DNA from: JAGPKI01 sp052034135
GTDB lineage: Bacteria; Caldisericota; Caldisericia; UBA6126; JAGPKI01
Length of the DNA stretch: 27,430 nucleotides
Direction of reading: 5' to 3'
NCBI GenBank assembly: GCA_052034135.1
Contig: JBPOJC010000044.1
Span: 1-27,430 of the forward strand
Shown here: positions 14,659 to 23,637 of the stretch, piece after piece
Layout of the letters: each line of letters begins with the position of its first letter
Position numbering within the stretch: position 1 is the stretch's first letter
Translations under genes and position numbers: made by a program
The notes under the pieces: generated by a model
Told to the model about the DNA's origin: nothing
What the model saw: only the letters and a program-made list of their open reading frames with translations
Databases searched by the model: none

Positions 14659-16065
14659 ATGCAATATAAAATCAAAAATAGTCTTATGATTTACGATAGC
14701 AGAGTTAGGTCTAAAAGTAATTTCTATAAATTTCTTATTTGTTTATTTTTCATAGTCTTATTACTTATCCTTCCCTTGTTTAAAAGTCTTAGTTCTTACG
14801 AAAAGCTTTTAGATGCTTCTTTTCCCAAGACACTTTCTTTTGAAATAGCATCTTTAAAAGGTAGTGAGATTAATTACATTCTAAAAAATTTATTTAATAC
14901 TAATATTGCGAACCTAATAGAATTATCAATAAAAGATGGAAAATTGGATGAAAAAGAGAAGGAGTTATTAACTCTATCTAATTTTAAATACGGGGGTAAA
15001 AAAATAGAATATGATGCAGCAAACTTTTTATATGAACTAATTAATATTCCTAATTACCATAAATTTTTTAACGAAAACATTGAACTTAAATACTTAAACA
15101 AGATTAAATTCGAAAATGATATCCTTAATGACATAGACATAAAAATGTATAAACTAAACTCGGATAAAGTTCCAATAATTATGTATCATATGCTTGATTA
15201 TCCCTATCGCTGGGTAGATCAAAATACATTTAAAACACACCTTAAAAAACTTTATGATTCTGGATTTACGACTATAGGTATTGAAGATTTCTTAAATTGT
15301 GATTTTTCTTCTGTTCCACCGGGAAGAAAGCCAATCGTTATAACTTTTGATGACGCATTTGAGAGCCAATTTAGAATCTTAAAAAATGGTGAGATAGACT
15401 CAACATCAGGAGTTGGAATGCTTGAAGAAAATTACAAATTACATCCCGAGTTTGGCAAAAAAGTAGCATTTTTTATATATCTTAGTAAATATCCATTTGG
15501 TCAGGCAAATCGGCCTGAATTGTGGCGCAAAAAGATAAATTATCTTTTTAGTAATGGATTTAATATTGGGTGTCACACTTACAGTCATATAAATTTAAGC
15601 AAGGTTGCCTCTGAGAAAATTATTAAGGAATTGGATGCATTTTATTCCGAAATGGAAGAGAATTTTGGAGATAAATATAAAGACAGCATGTTTCTTGCAT
15701 ATCCAGATGGAGATCCGCCAAAAGATTTAAATATCATTAAAAATTATAATTATAAAGGTTATGGTTTTGATGCTTGTTTTACGGCGTGGGGAGGCATTGC
15801 CTCACTACCTATTAGCTCTGAATTTGATAAATATAACATCCCAAGAATAGAAGCAAACAATGAAACAATTAATAAGTTATTAAAAGAAGAAACTTTTAAA
15901 AAAGAAGAAGAGTTCGTATTAAAACTTCCAAAAATATACACCCTCGATAATGAGCTTTTCAAAACCTGGATCAGTAAAAGTGGAATAAACTTTAATGATA
16001 GATACTTATACAAAAACATTGTATTTGAAAATACTTCTATACAAAATGAATTTGAAGCACCTTGA
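14659..16065 (+). CDS. Membrane-anchored polysaccharide deacetylase-like protein (carbohydrate esterase 4 type)
   Basis: The 468-residue protein has a basic N-terminus and one membrane segment at about 25-45 (FLICLFFIVLLLILPLF), so the rest is probably extracytoplasmic. After a region of about 120 residues without recognisable domain comes the NodB-like domain: VPIIMYHMLDYP, then TFDDA with D231 and D232, and H306-x3-H310 (HTYSH), the metal ligands, followed by FLAYPDGD. TFDDA replaces the commoner TFDDG. Family members remove N-acetyl groups from peptidoglycan or other N-acetylated glycans. A TATAAT at 14624-14629 is a probable -10; no Shine-Dalgarno is visible. It converges with the transporter gene at 16080. 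Confidence 0.82.
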   Translation: MQYKIKNSLMIYDSRVRSKSNFYKFLICLFFIVLLLILPLFKSLSSYEKLLDASFPKTLSFEIASLKGSEINYILKNLFNTNIANLIELSIKDGKLDEKEKELLTLSNFKYGGKKIEYDAANFLYELINIPNYHKFFNENIELKYLNKIKFENDILNDIDIKMYKLNSDKVPIIMYHMLDYPYRWVDQNTFKTHLKKLYDSGFTTIGIEDFLNCDFSSVPPGRKPIVITFDDAFESQFRILKNGEIDSTSGVGMLEENYKLHPEFGKKVAFFIYLSKYPFGQANRPELWRKKINYLFSNGFNIGCHTYSHINLSKVASEKIIKELDAFYSEMEENFGDKYKDSMFLAYPDGDPPKDLNIIKNYNYKGYGFDACFTAWGGIASLPISSEFDKYNIPRIEANNETINKLLKEETFKKEEEFVLKLPKIYTLDNELFKTWISKSGINFNDRYLYKNIVFENTSIQNEFEAP

Positions 16066-16068
16066 AAC

Positions 16069-16085
16069 AGATAAGCATCTTATCT
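16069..16085. terminator. Small hairpin between convergent genes
   Basis: AGATAAG (16069-16075) and CTTATCT (16079-16085) form a perfect 7-bp stem with a 3-base loop just after the deacetylase stop; the right arm overlaps the last codons of the transporter gene. It could act in both directions. The stem is AT-rich and the following T-run is short, so the call is weak. Confidence 0.35.
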
Positions 16086-16949
16086 TTCTGAATATTTCTG
16101 AAGAATTAAACCTATGACAATAAATAATAAAGCAAAGAAAGACGAGTAATGAACTTGCTCTTTTAAGATTGTGGAAATAAGTAATAGTGAGAAAAATGGA
16201 GAAAGGTAGATTAAATTTGCTATTCTGGCTGTATTCGAAGCATTTTTTAAAGCATTGAACCAGAATATAAAGGGTATGCTCATTTCAAAGGTACCAATAT
16301 AAACCGAATAAAGTATAGTTGTCCTATTCAAACTAAAATCAATAGAATTCACCAAAATACAGGTAATAAATGCTATAAATGAACCAGTAAAAAATTGGAA
16401 GAATAAAGCAAGAACAGGATCTTCTGAATTTTTTATATTTATGATCCAGTATAATGCCCAAATTAACGCACTGCTTAAAGCAAGAATGTTACCTTTGCTA
16501 AGAGTCAGTGAAAAATGTAATAAATCCCCTTTTGTTGCAATTATTACAATTCCAAAAAAACTAATAAAAAGCGAAATTATAGAGAGTGGTTTTATTTTTT
16601 GCTTGAGAAAAATAATTGAAAAAATAACAAGAAAAATTCCCCATGTGTAATTAAGTATTAATGCTTCCTGCGCCATTGTTTGACTGTATGCGTAGAATAA
16701 AACTGAATAATAAATGAATGGGTTTAATAGACCAATTTCTATTGATTTAAGAATAATTTTCAGGTTCACGTTTTTTAAAAGCGTATTTCTTCTCGTTATT
16801 AAAAGAATAATAAAAAGAATTATTGAAGAAAATAGAGATGATAGAAAAACAAGCAAAATTGGGTGTACCTGACTAAGCGCCAATTTAAATGCTGTTGCTG
16901 CTGTAGACCAACTTAAAACAGCTAATAATGCATAAGATATTGAGTTCAT
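16080..16949 (-). CDS. DMT/EamA-family transporter
   Basis: The 289-residue protein has ten hydrophobic helices in two EamA repeats, the usual size and architecture of drug/metabolite transporters. The N-terminus SYALLAVLSWSTAATAFKLAL and the second-repeat start ILALSSALIWALYWIINIKN both carry the conserved 'a...w' pattern, and the last helix ends near LLFIVIGLILQKYSER. The substrate is unknown. GGAAAGG lies upstream of the ATG. It is divergent from the iron operon, with about 150 bp between them. Confidence 0.82.
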   Translation of the reverse strand: MNSISYALLAVLSWSTAATAFKLALSQVHPILLVFLSSLFSSIILFIILLITRRNTLLKNVNLKIILKSIEIGLLNPFIYYSVLFYAYSQTMAQEALILNYTWGIFLVIFSIIFLKQKIKPLSIISLFISFFGIVIIATKGDLLHFSLTLSKGNILALSSALIWALYWIINIKNSEDPVLALFFQFFTGSFIAFITCILVNSIDFSLNRTTILYSVYIGTFEMSIPFIFWFNALKNASNTARIANLIYLSPFFSLLLISTILKEQVHYSSFFALLFIVIGLILQKYSER

Positions 16950-17044
16950 AATAATATTACCTTTCCGCTTAAATTTAATAATATCAAAACTTTAATCGCA
17001 ACAAAATAATAATTTATTGGATTTTTTTAGAAAAATATATACTA

Positions 17045-17081
17045 TTAAATAAATGTTAGATTGGTATAACTTTTTATTTAA
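17045..17081 (+). promoter_or_regulatory. Promoter/operator region of the feo operon (tentative)
   Basis: TTAAATAAA (17045-17053) and TTTATTTAA (17073-17081) are perfect inverted arms. Between them GTTAGATTGGTATAAC is an imperfect dyad overlapping a -10-like TATAAC at 17065-17070. This is where an autoregulating DtxR-type protein could bind, but the AT-richness makes chance symmetry likely. The following ATG at 17100 lacks a clear ribosome site. Confidence 0.3.
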
Positions 17082-17099
17082 ACTATTACAGAAATAAAT

Positions 17100-17486
17100 A
17101 TGTCTACTGAGCTAATTACCGCAAGTCTCGAAGACTATTTAGAAGCAATTTATATTTTTCACATAAATAAATGGCATATTCGCATTACCGATTTAGGTGA
17201 ATTTTTAAATGTTAAAAAGCCCAGCGTTGTGCACGCATTGAAACATCTCTCTGAGTTAGGTTTTATAAAGAAAGAAAAGTACGGGGAAATAACTCTTACA
17301 AAAAAAGGTTTATCAAAAGGCAAGGAGATATATACAAGGCACACAACAATAAAAAAATTTTTAACGGATCTATTAGAAATTGATGAGGAAAATGCAAATA
17401 TTGAAGCCTGTAAGCTTGAGCACATACTAAGCGAAGAAACATTCAATAAAATTAAGGAGTTTATCTCAAAAAGGAATGGGAAATAA
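17100..17486 (+). CDS. DtxR/MntR-family iron-dependent regulator
   Basis: A winged-helix domain (about 6-70: LEDYLEAIYIF, ITDLGEFLNVKKPSVVHALKHLSELGFIKKEKYGEITLT) is followed by a metal-binding and dimerisation domain (about 71-122). Ligand candidates are D12 and E15, H81 (YTRHTTI), and E102-A103-C104-K105-L106-E107-H108. The EACxxEH arrangement matches DtxR/IdeR (Cys, Glu, His) rather than MntR, where the cysteine position is glutamate, which suggests Fe(II) sensing. No SH3-like C-terminal domain is present. It lies directly before feoA (2-bp gap), so it probably represses feoAB when iron is plentiful. Confidence 0.85.
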   Translation: MSTELITASLEDYLEAIYIFHINKWHIRITDLGEFLNVKKPSVVHALKHLSELGFIKKEKYGEITLTKKGLSKGKEIYTRHTTIKKFLTDLLEIDEENANIEACKLEHILSEETFNKIKEFISKRNGK

Positions 17487-17488
17487 TT

Positions 17489-17710
17489 ATGAGTTTATCT
17501 GATTTAAAAGAGAACGAAAAGGCAAAAATAGTTAAAATTCAGGGTGGTATTGGTTTAACTCAAAGATTAATGGATCTTGGATTAACTCACGGAACAGTTG
17601 TACAAGTTGTTAGAAACTTTGGAAGAGGCCCAATAATAGTTTCCGTTAGAAATACTAATATTGCTCTCGGCAGAGGAATTGCTCGGAAGATATGGGTAGA
17701 GAAGATTTAG
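17489..17710 (+). CDS. feoA: Ferrous iron transport protein A (FeoA)
   Basis: A cytosolic SH3-like protein of 73 residues, the normal FeoA size. The pattern LSDLKENEKAKIVKIQGGIGLTQRLMDLGLTHGTVVQVV, followed by RGPIIVSVRNTNIALGRGIARKIWV, is characteristic. FeoA is thought to bind FeoB and support Fe(II) uptake. Its last 19 bp overlap the start of feoB, indicating coupled translation. Confidence 0.92.
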   Translation: MSLSDLKENEKAKIVKIQGGIGLTQRLMDLGLTHGTVVQVVRNFGRGPIIVSVRNTNIALGRGIARKIWVEKI

Positions 17711-19596
17711 TTATAGCATTATGCGGAAATGCAAATGTTGGTAAAAGTGCTCTATTCAACCAGCTAACAGGGTTGCAGCAAACTACAGGAAATTGGCCCG
17801 GTAAAACTGTTGAAATAAAAGAAGGGACTCTGTATTATAAAGGCAAATTTATTAAAGTAGTTGATCTACCTGGTATTTACTCTCTCTCCACATATTCTCC
17901 AGAAGAAGAGGTGACAGAGGAGTATATATTAACTAAAAAACCTGATGTTGTAATAAATGTTGTTGATGCAGCACATTTAGAGAGAAATCTATTTTTTACT
18001 ATCCAGCTTATTGAGATTGGTGTATCAATGGTTATTGCATTGAACCAGGTTGATTTCGCGGAAAAAGAAGGGGTTTTTGTTGATGCATCCAAACTTGAAA
18101 GTCTATTAAATATTCCTGTAGTGCCAACTGTGGCAATTAAAGGAAAAGGCATTAAAGAACTAATAGACGAAGTGATAAAGCAATCAGAAGAGAAAAAAAT
18201 TGCACATATTGAGTACGGGAAAGAAATTGAAAGTCAAATAAACGAGCTCTTTAAATATATTCCAGATAATGTCTATCCAACAAAGAGATTTATCGCAATA
18301 AAACTCCTTTCCGGTGAAGACTTAAAAGATATTCCAGAGAATGCGAAACAAAAAGCTAAAGAAATCAGTCAATCTTTAGAAAAAATTCACGGAGAGCCAA
18401 TTTCTTTAATATTAACGCAAGAACGCTACAGTAAAGCAGAACTTATTGCAAGAGCAGTAACAGAGCTTAAAAAACCAAAAAATAAAATTAGGGAATTTTT
18501 AGATTCTATTTTTGTGTCACCAATTAGTGGCTATATTACCCTCATAATTATCTTTTTTCTCATTTTTGGAACTGTCTACAAATTTGGTGGTTTTTTAGGG
18601 GGTATTTTAGAAAATTTCTTTGGAAGTTTTAAAGAGCCTTTCTTGGCATCTAACATTCCTTATAAAGAGTTTTTATGGAATGGGATTATTGAAGGTTTAT
18701 TAAGTGTTATTTATGTTGTTATTCCCTACATATTACCATTTTATTTTATCCTCGGGATTTTAGAAGATTCAGGATATCTTGCAAGAATGGCTTTTCTAAC
18801 TGACTCATTAATGCATCTAATTGGCTTACACGGCAAAGCTTCTCTTCCTCTTTTTTTAGGTTTTGGTTGTAATGTGCCAGCCGTGCTCGGTTCGAGGATT
18901 ATTGAAAACAAGAAGGAGAGAGAGCTAACGTGCTTTCTCTCCACTCTTATTCCCTGTTCTGCAAGAACAATTATCGTAATGGGGCTTGTTGGAGCATTTA
19001 TTGGTTTTAAATATGCTCTTTTACTGTATATTTTGAGTTTTTTTATAATTTTTTTAATTGGTAAAATTGCACAACTTATTAATAGAGGCGAATCTCCAGG
19101 TCTAATAATGGAGATTCCACCAATAAGAGTTCCATCACTAAATGTTATAATTAAGAGTACTTACTTTAAGCTAAAAGATTTTATAATCTATGCTATACCT
19201 CTTATTATTGCAGGTAGTGCTCTCTTAGAAATTTTAAATCAAGCAAATTTACTTGTTTCTTTAGAAAACTTTTTTTCACCGCTATTTAACGGGTTTTTAG
19301 GACTTCCTTCTTTCACTGTAATTCCTATAATTTTTGGAATTTTAAGGAAGGAGCTTGGTCTTATCATGCTTGCAGCTTTCGGTGGTTCAGCAAATCTCTC
19401 AACCATACTCCTTCCTCGCCAAATGATAGTTTACTCTATAGTTATGCTATTTTACTTCCCGTGTGTTGCTACAATCTCTGCTCTTCTTAAGGAGTTAAGT
19501 CTTACTAAGACAGTCCTCATAATCATATTTGAAATTTGTCTTGCAATATTATTAGGTGGATTAGCAAATTTAATCCTATCAACTTTTATGCCATAA
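17692..19596 (+). CDS. feoB: Ferrous iron transporter FeoB (GTPase-permease)
   Basis: The N-terminal G-domain shows G1 GNANVGKS (12-19), a G2 region TTGNWPGKTVE, G3 DLPG (58-61) and G4 NQVD (118-121), followed by the helical regulatory domain (to about 260). The membrane permease part runs from about 280 to the end. It includes LPFYFILGILEDSGYLARMAFLTDSLMHLIGLHGKASLPLFLGFGCNVPAVLGSR, which carries the conserved GCNVPA-type gate motif, and ELGLIMLAAFGGSANLSTILLPRQM. At 634 residues it is at the short end of the family. No FeoC gene follows; the convergent gcvPB gene ends 8 bp beyond the stop. Confidence 0.97.
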   Translation: MGREDLVIALCGNANVGKSALFNQLTGLQQTTGNWPGKTVEIKEGTLYYKGKFIKVVDLPGIYSLSTYSPEEEVTEEYILTKKPDVVINVVDAAHLERNLFFTIQLIEIGVSMVIALNQVDFAEKEGVFVDASKLESLLNIPVVPTVAIKGKGIKELIDEVIKQSEEKKIAHIEYGKEIESQINELFKYIPDNVYPTKRFIAIKLLSGEDLKDIPENAKQKAKEISQSLEKIHGEPISLILTQERYSKAELIARAVTELKKPKNKIREFLDSIFVSPISGYITLIIIFFLIFGTVYKFGGFLGGILENFFGSFKEPFLASNIPYKEFLWNGIIEGLLSVIYVVIPYILPFYFILGILEDSGYLARMAFLTDSLMHLIGLHGKASLPLFLGFGCNVPAVLGSRIIENKKERELTCFLSTLIPCSARTIIVMGLVGAFIGFKYALLLYILSFFIIFLIGKIAQLINRGESPGLIMEIPPIRVPSLNVIIKSTYFKLKDFIIYAIPLIIAGSALLEILNQANLLVSLENFFSPLFNGFLGLPSFTVIPIIFGILRKELGLIMLAAFGGSANLSTILLPRQMIVYSIVMLFYFPCVATISALLKELSLTKTVLIIIFEICLAILLGGLANLILSTFMP

Positions 19597-19604
19597 TTGC
19601 AAAA

Positions 19605-21056
19605 CTATTTTACCACATAAGCAACATCGAGGTCTCGCGCAGCTTTCACTTCATCGGGTCTTCTGACTGGGGTATTATGAGGAGCCTCTAATAGTAAAGT
19701 TGGATTTTCTTTAGCTTCTTTAGCAATTTTAATCATTATGTCGATAAATTCATCCAAGGTTTCCTTACTTTCTGTTTCTGTAGGTTCTATCATTAATGCC
19801 TCAGGAACAATTAGTGGAAAATAATTTGTAGGTGGATGCATTCCATAATCAATTATCCTTTTAGATATATCTTTTGCTTTGACTCCATACTTTAGATATT
19901 CTGAAGGATTTAAAACACATTCATGCATACATCTGGTTCTAAGATCCTGCGAGTAATAATCTTTAAGGTTTTCCCTTATATAATTAGCATTAATTACAGC
20001 CTGCGAGCTAACCTCTCTCAGTCCCTTTGCTCCTAATGTTAGAATGTAAGCATATGTTTTTAAAATAACATTAAAATTTGGACCTGATAGCCTTATTCTG
20101 CCAATTGATAGAGGGTAATTATATGAGAAATAGAACTTACCATTCTTTTTCTCTACAGCCGGAACAGGTAAATAGGGAGCAAGATATTCCTTAACACCAA
20201 CTGGCGCAGAACCTGGTCCCCCTCCTCCGTGTGGAGTTGAAAAAGTTTTATGAAGATTTAAATGAACTATATCAAAACCCATGTCCCCTGGTCTTGCATA
20301 ACCGAGTAAAGCATTTAGATTTGCTCCATCGTAATATAAAATAGATCCCTTGGAATGCATTATTTTGGCAATCTCTATAATGTTGTGTTCAAAAATTCCA
20401 AGAGTGTTTGGGTTTGTAAGCATAAAAGCAGCGACGCTCTCATCTGTATTATTCCTTAAATCTTCTAAATCTACTTCTCCATTTTCTCTTGATTTTATTG
20501 TGCAGACCTCATATTTTACAGCGGCAGCTGAAGCTGGATTGGTGCCATGTGCTGAATCAGGAATAAGAATTTTCTTCCTTTTTTCTCCCTCACCAATGCT
20601 TTCGAAGTACTTTTTTGTAATCATCATACCTGTAAGCTCACCATGTGCGCCAGCTGCAGGTAAAAGCGTAAAACTATCCATCCCTGTAATTTCTTTAAGT
20701 AGTTCTCCTGAGTTATAAATTATTTCTAATGCGCCCTGAACACTTTCTTCGTCTTGCAAAGGATGAATGTTTAAAAATTCTTCCATTACAGCTAAATCTT
20801 CGTTTATTTTTGGATTGTATTTCATTGTACATGATCCTAATGGGTAAAACCCAGTATCTACTCCAAAATTTTCTGTAGCAAGGTTTGTAAAGTGTCTTAC
20901 AATTTCTGGTTCGGAAACTTGGGGTAAACCAATTCTCTTTCTCTGAAGCTCTTCGGGTAACAACTGAGAAATAGGAACAGCTGGAACATCTAAGGAAGGC
21001 AACGAATAAGCCTTTTTACCTTTAACTGATATTTCATAAAGAAGTTTTACAGGCAT
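19605..21056 (-). CDS. gcvPB: Glycine dehydrogenase (decarboxylating) subunit 2
   Basis: This is the C-terminal half of the glycine cleavage P-protein in organisms with a split enzyme. K270 in HLNLHKTFSTPHGGGGPG is the expected pyridoxal-phosphate lysine, and the glycine-rich loop is intact. Other typical stretches are GSCTMKYNPKINE, LPAAGAHGELTGMMI, DSAHGTNPASAAAV and MLTNPNTLGIFE. The 483-residue length is normal. With GcvPA it decarboxylates glycine and passes the aminomethyl group to lipoyl-GcvH. It follows gcvPA by 2 bp. Confidence 0.97.
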   Translation of the reverse strand: MPVKLLYEISVKGKKAYSLPSLDVPAVPISQLLPEELQRKRIGLPQVSEPEIVRHFTNLATENFGVDTGFYPLGSCTMKYNPKINEDLAVMEEFLNIHPLQDEESVQGALEIIYNSGELLKEITGMDSFTLLPAAGAHGELTGMMITKKYFESIGEGEKRKKILIPDSAHGTNPASAAAVKYEVCTIKSRENGEVDLEDLRNNTDESVAAFMLTNPNTLGIFEHNIIEIAKIMHSKGSILYYDGANLNALLGYARPGDMGFDIVHLNLHKTFSTPHGGGGPGSAPVGVKEYLAPYLPVPAVEKKNGKFYFSYNYPLSIGRIRLSGPNFNVILKTYAYILTLGAKGLREVSSQAVINANYIRENLKDYYSQDLRTRCMHECVLNPSEYLKYGVKAKDISKRIIDYGMHPPTNYFPLIVPEALMIEPTETESKETLDEFIDIMIKIAKEAKENPTLLLEAPHNTPVRRPDEVKAARDLDVAYVVK

Positions 21057-21058
21057 TT

Positions 21059-22405
21059 CTATAAGACCTCCTTTAGGATTTTAACTAAATAATCGATTTC
21101 TTCTTTTGAGTTTAATTCAGTAAAAGCAAGAATTAATGGATTCTTAAGGTTTGAATAATATTTTTCTAAATGTGAGGTAGAAACATAAATACCCCTCTCA
21201 TTCAGTTTTCCTCTAACAATATTTGTATCTTCTGGTAGTTCAATTAAAAATTCATTAAAGAAAGGTTTTTTGTAGGGTATATTAATCTTATCGATTTTTA
21301 ATAATTCAGAAAATGCATAATGACTCTTTTGAATATTCTGCTCCGCAACTTCCCTTAGTCCTTCTTCCCCAAGAGTTGATAGGTAAATTGTTGCTTTTAG
21401 GGCGCATAAATTGTTATTTGTACATATATTAGATGTAGCTTTTTCTCTCCTGATGTCCTGCTCCCTTGCTCTTAGTGTAAGCACGTAGGAAGTTTTACCA
21501 TCAAGATCAATTGTCTTACCGGCTATTCTTCCGGGGAGTTTTCTTATAAATTCCTTTTTAGCAGCGATAAAGCCAAGTCCAGGCCCGCCAAATGACATTT
21601 CGTTTCCGAAAGATTGTGCTTCTCCGCAAACAACAGAGGCTCCTTTTTCACCTGGAGGAGCAATAACACCTAATGATAATGCTTCTAAAATTACATTTAC
21701 TAAACTTATGTTCTTTTTAGAAATTATATTGTTAACAGCAGAGGTATCTTCAACAATTCCAAAAACATTTGGAGATTGATTTATAAAGCAGGCTATGTCA
21801 TCAGAGAGTTTTTCCTCTAAATCGCTATATGATATAGATCCATCACTGCTCGCCACCTCTATTATCTCAATATCTGATACACTTGCATATGTTTTTAGGA
21901 CTTCCAATACATTTGGGTGCAAAAGACTACTCGCTAAAACCTTATTTTTATTTGTGTGGTTGCAGAGCATAAGCATTGCCTCAGATGCAGCTGTTGCTCC
22001 ATCGTAAAGTGAAGCATTAGAAACATCCATTCCTGTTAGATTAACAATATAAGATTGAAACTCATATATTGCAGTAAGTGTCCCCTGACTTAATTCGGGT
22101 TGATAAGGAGTATAAGAAGTATAAAACTGTGATTGCCCTGCTAAATGACTAACTATTGAAGGTATATAATGATTATAGGCTACTTCTCCAATAAAAAAAT
22201 TCTTTTTATCGGTGGGTACATTTTTCTCTGCTAAATCTTTTAACTTTTTCTTTAACTCTATTTCTGAAAGAGCTTCACCAATATTAAGGTCTTTTTTAAG
22301 CAGAACTTCATCCGGTATTACACTAAAAAGCTCATCAATACTATTTACTCCAATTTTTCTGAGCATTTCTTCGTTCTGCTCTTTTGTGACAGGAATATAT
22401 TTCAT
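21059..22405 (-). CDS. gcvPA: Glycine dehydrogenase (decarboxylating) subunit 1
   Basis: This is the N-terminal half of the split P-protein, 448 residues. Motifs: MKYIPVTKEQNEEMLRKIGV, FFIGEVAYNHYIPSIVSHLAGQSQFYTSYTPYQPELSQGTLTAIYEFQSY, NASLYDGATAASEAMLM, SFGGPGLGFIAAKKEFIRKLPGRIAG, TLRAREQDIRREKATSNICTNN. These are standard for GcvPA. It forms a heterotetramer with GcvPB. It lies between gcvH (3 bp upstream) and gcvPB. Confidence 0.97.
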   Translation of the reverse strand: MKYIPVTKEQNEEMLRKIGVNSIDELFSVIPDEVLLKKDLNIGEALSEIELKKKLKDLAEKNVPTDKKNFFIGEVAYNHYIPSIVSHLAGQSQFYTSYTPYQPELSQGTLTAIYEFQSYIVNLTGMDVSNASLYDGATAASEAMLMLCNHTNKNKVLASSLLHPNVLEVLKTYASVSDIEIIEVASSDGSISYSDLEEKLSDDIACFINQSPNVFGIVEDTSAVNNIISKKNISLVNVILEALSLGVIAPPGEKGASVVCGEAQSFGNEMSFGGPGLGFIAAKKEFIRKLPGRIAGKTIDLDGKTSYVLTLRAREQDIRREKATSNICTNNNLCALKATIYLSTLGEEGLREVAEQNIQKSHYAFSELLKIDKINIPYKKPFFNEFLIELPEDTNIVRGKLNERGIYVSTSHLEKYYSNLKNPLILAFTELNSKEEIDYLVKILKEVL

Positions 22406-22408
22406 TAT

Positions 22409-22792
22409 TTACTCCTTACGATATTCTCTATATTTTTCTGAATCCATTAAGTCGTTAATTTCTTCTGGGTTTTTCATTTCTATTTTTGCTATCCAGCCAC
22501 CATCATAAGGCTCTTTATTTATTAGTCCGGGATTAGTTTCCAAGGCTTTATTCATTTCAATAAGCTTTCCGCTGACAGGGCTATAAATGTCAGATGCAGA
22601 TTTAACAGATTCAATGGTCGTTAATACGTCACCTTTCTTTAATTCAACCCCTTCTTCTTTAAGTTCAACAAAAACTATATCACCAAGATGAGTTTGAGCA
22701 TAATCGGTTATGCCTATTACAGCAATATTGTCTGTAACTTTTACCCACTCGTCAGTTTTTGTGTAGTTTAATCCATCTCTAATTTCGCTCAT
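22409..22792 (-). CDS. gcvH: Glycine cleavage system H protein
   Basis: The lipoyl carrier of glycine cleavage, 127 residues. The lipoylated lysine is K64 in TTIESVKSASDIYSPVSG. The flanking VIGITDYAQTHLGDIVFVELKEEG and NPGLINKEPYDGGWIAKIE are conserved. A strong ribosome site (TAGGAGG) precedes the ATG. It is the first gene of the leftward gcvH-gcvPA-gcvPB unit; gcvT and a lipoamide dehydrogenase gene are not in the window. I saw no glycine riboswitch in the 260 bp upstream. Confidence 0.97.
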   Translation of the reverse strand: MSEIRDGLNYTKTDEWVKVTDNIAVIGITDYAQTHLGDIVFVELKEEGVELKKGDVLTTIESVKSASDIYSPVSGKLIEMNKALETNPGLINKEPYDGGWIAKIEMKNPEEINDLMDSEKYREYRKE

Positions 22793-22961
22793 TTATATCC
22801 TCCTAAGTTTTAATATTTATTATCATCAAAATTAATTATAACTTTACTTATAGAATAATAAACAGTTATACAGACATTGACTTTGTGAATAAGTTGTTCT
22901 ATTTTCTTAAAGAAGGTTTAAGAAATTGCTAAAAAAGAATGGTTTACTGCTATAGTTTACA

Positions 22962-22978
22962 TTAGCTTTGTAAGCTAA
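22962..22978. other. Perfect hairpin in the gcvH upstream region
   Basis: TTAGCTT (22962-22968) and AAGCTAA (22972-22978) pair with a 3-base loop, flanked by CTGC (about 22947) and GCAG (about 22983), which could extend the fold. It lies about 75 bp before the start of the membrane gene at 23053 and 170 bp upstream of gcvH. Its role is unknown: an operator, a leader structure or a chance fold. Confidence 0.3.
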
Positions 22979-23052
22979 GAGGCAGATTCTACTATAGTAT
23001 TGAGTTGCTTTATAGCGTAAGAATATGTTTTTAAGAGAAAAACGATTAATAA

Positions 23053-23637
23053 ATGAACAAAAGAAAACTTAAGTTATTAGAAGATGGTGTAAAATTAACA
23101 GTTAAAGAATTAGTAACAGTAAAGAAGTGGATAATTGTCGAAATATTTCTTATTATATTAGAAATAATTGTCTGGGTATTATTAATATACAACCATGCTT
23201 TATACCTAACATTTTTACTTCCTCTAATTACAGTTATTTATATTAGCTTTTTTGTTCCTCAAAATAAAATATGGTGGAAAAACACCAAGTTATCTTCTCC
23301 AACAAAGAAGATAACAGGTGATATCAGGTATCTTTACATCTTTTCACGTAATGATAATGAATTCAGGAGAATTATTCGTTTAATGTACATCTCACCATCT
23401 ATTATTTCGATGGTTGTTATACTAACATGTATAATGGATATAGTAAATGTATATTCATTGATGGAGTTGAATATTGAGTATGCGCGATTTACTTTTGCTA
23501 AAAGTTTATCTATTATTTTCCAGGTTGTGATTGTTTTATGGATAGTATTTAGGTTAATCTATTTAAAGCGATTTCATGAAATCTCAGATTTATTATCTAG
23601 TAAAGCACAAACAGGAGAGATTAATAAAAATGTTTGA
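23053..23637 (+). CDS. Unknown membrane protein, about four transmembrane segments
   Basis: No family is recognised. The 194-residue product begins with a basic and charged stretch (MNKRKLKLLEDGVKLTVKELVTVKK). Paired helices follow at about 27-45 (WIIVEIFLIILEIIVWVLLIY) and 48-66, then a basic soluble segment, then helices at about 115-135 (ISPSIISMVVILTCIMDIV) and 150-170 (SIIFQVVIVLWIVFRLIY). Only a weak AAGAGAAA precedes the ATG. It overlaps the next small gene by 8 bp, so the two form a unit. Confidence 0.6.
   Translation: MNKRKLKLLEDGVKLTVKELVTVKKWIIVEIFLIILEIIVWVLLIYNHALYLTFLLPLITVIYISFFVPQNKIWWKNTKLSSPTKKITGDIRYLYIFSRNDNEFRRIIRLMYISPSIISMVVILTCIMDIVNVYSLMELNIEYARFTFAKSLSIIFQVVIVLWIVFRLIYLKRFHEISDLLSSKAQTGEINKNV

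Noticed and set aside
22793..23052. Glycine riboswitch upstream of gcvH
   Set aside because: I found no paired aptamer core in either orientation; only a ribosome site and AT-rich sequence are evident near gcvH.
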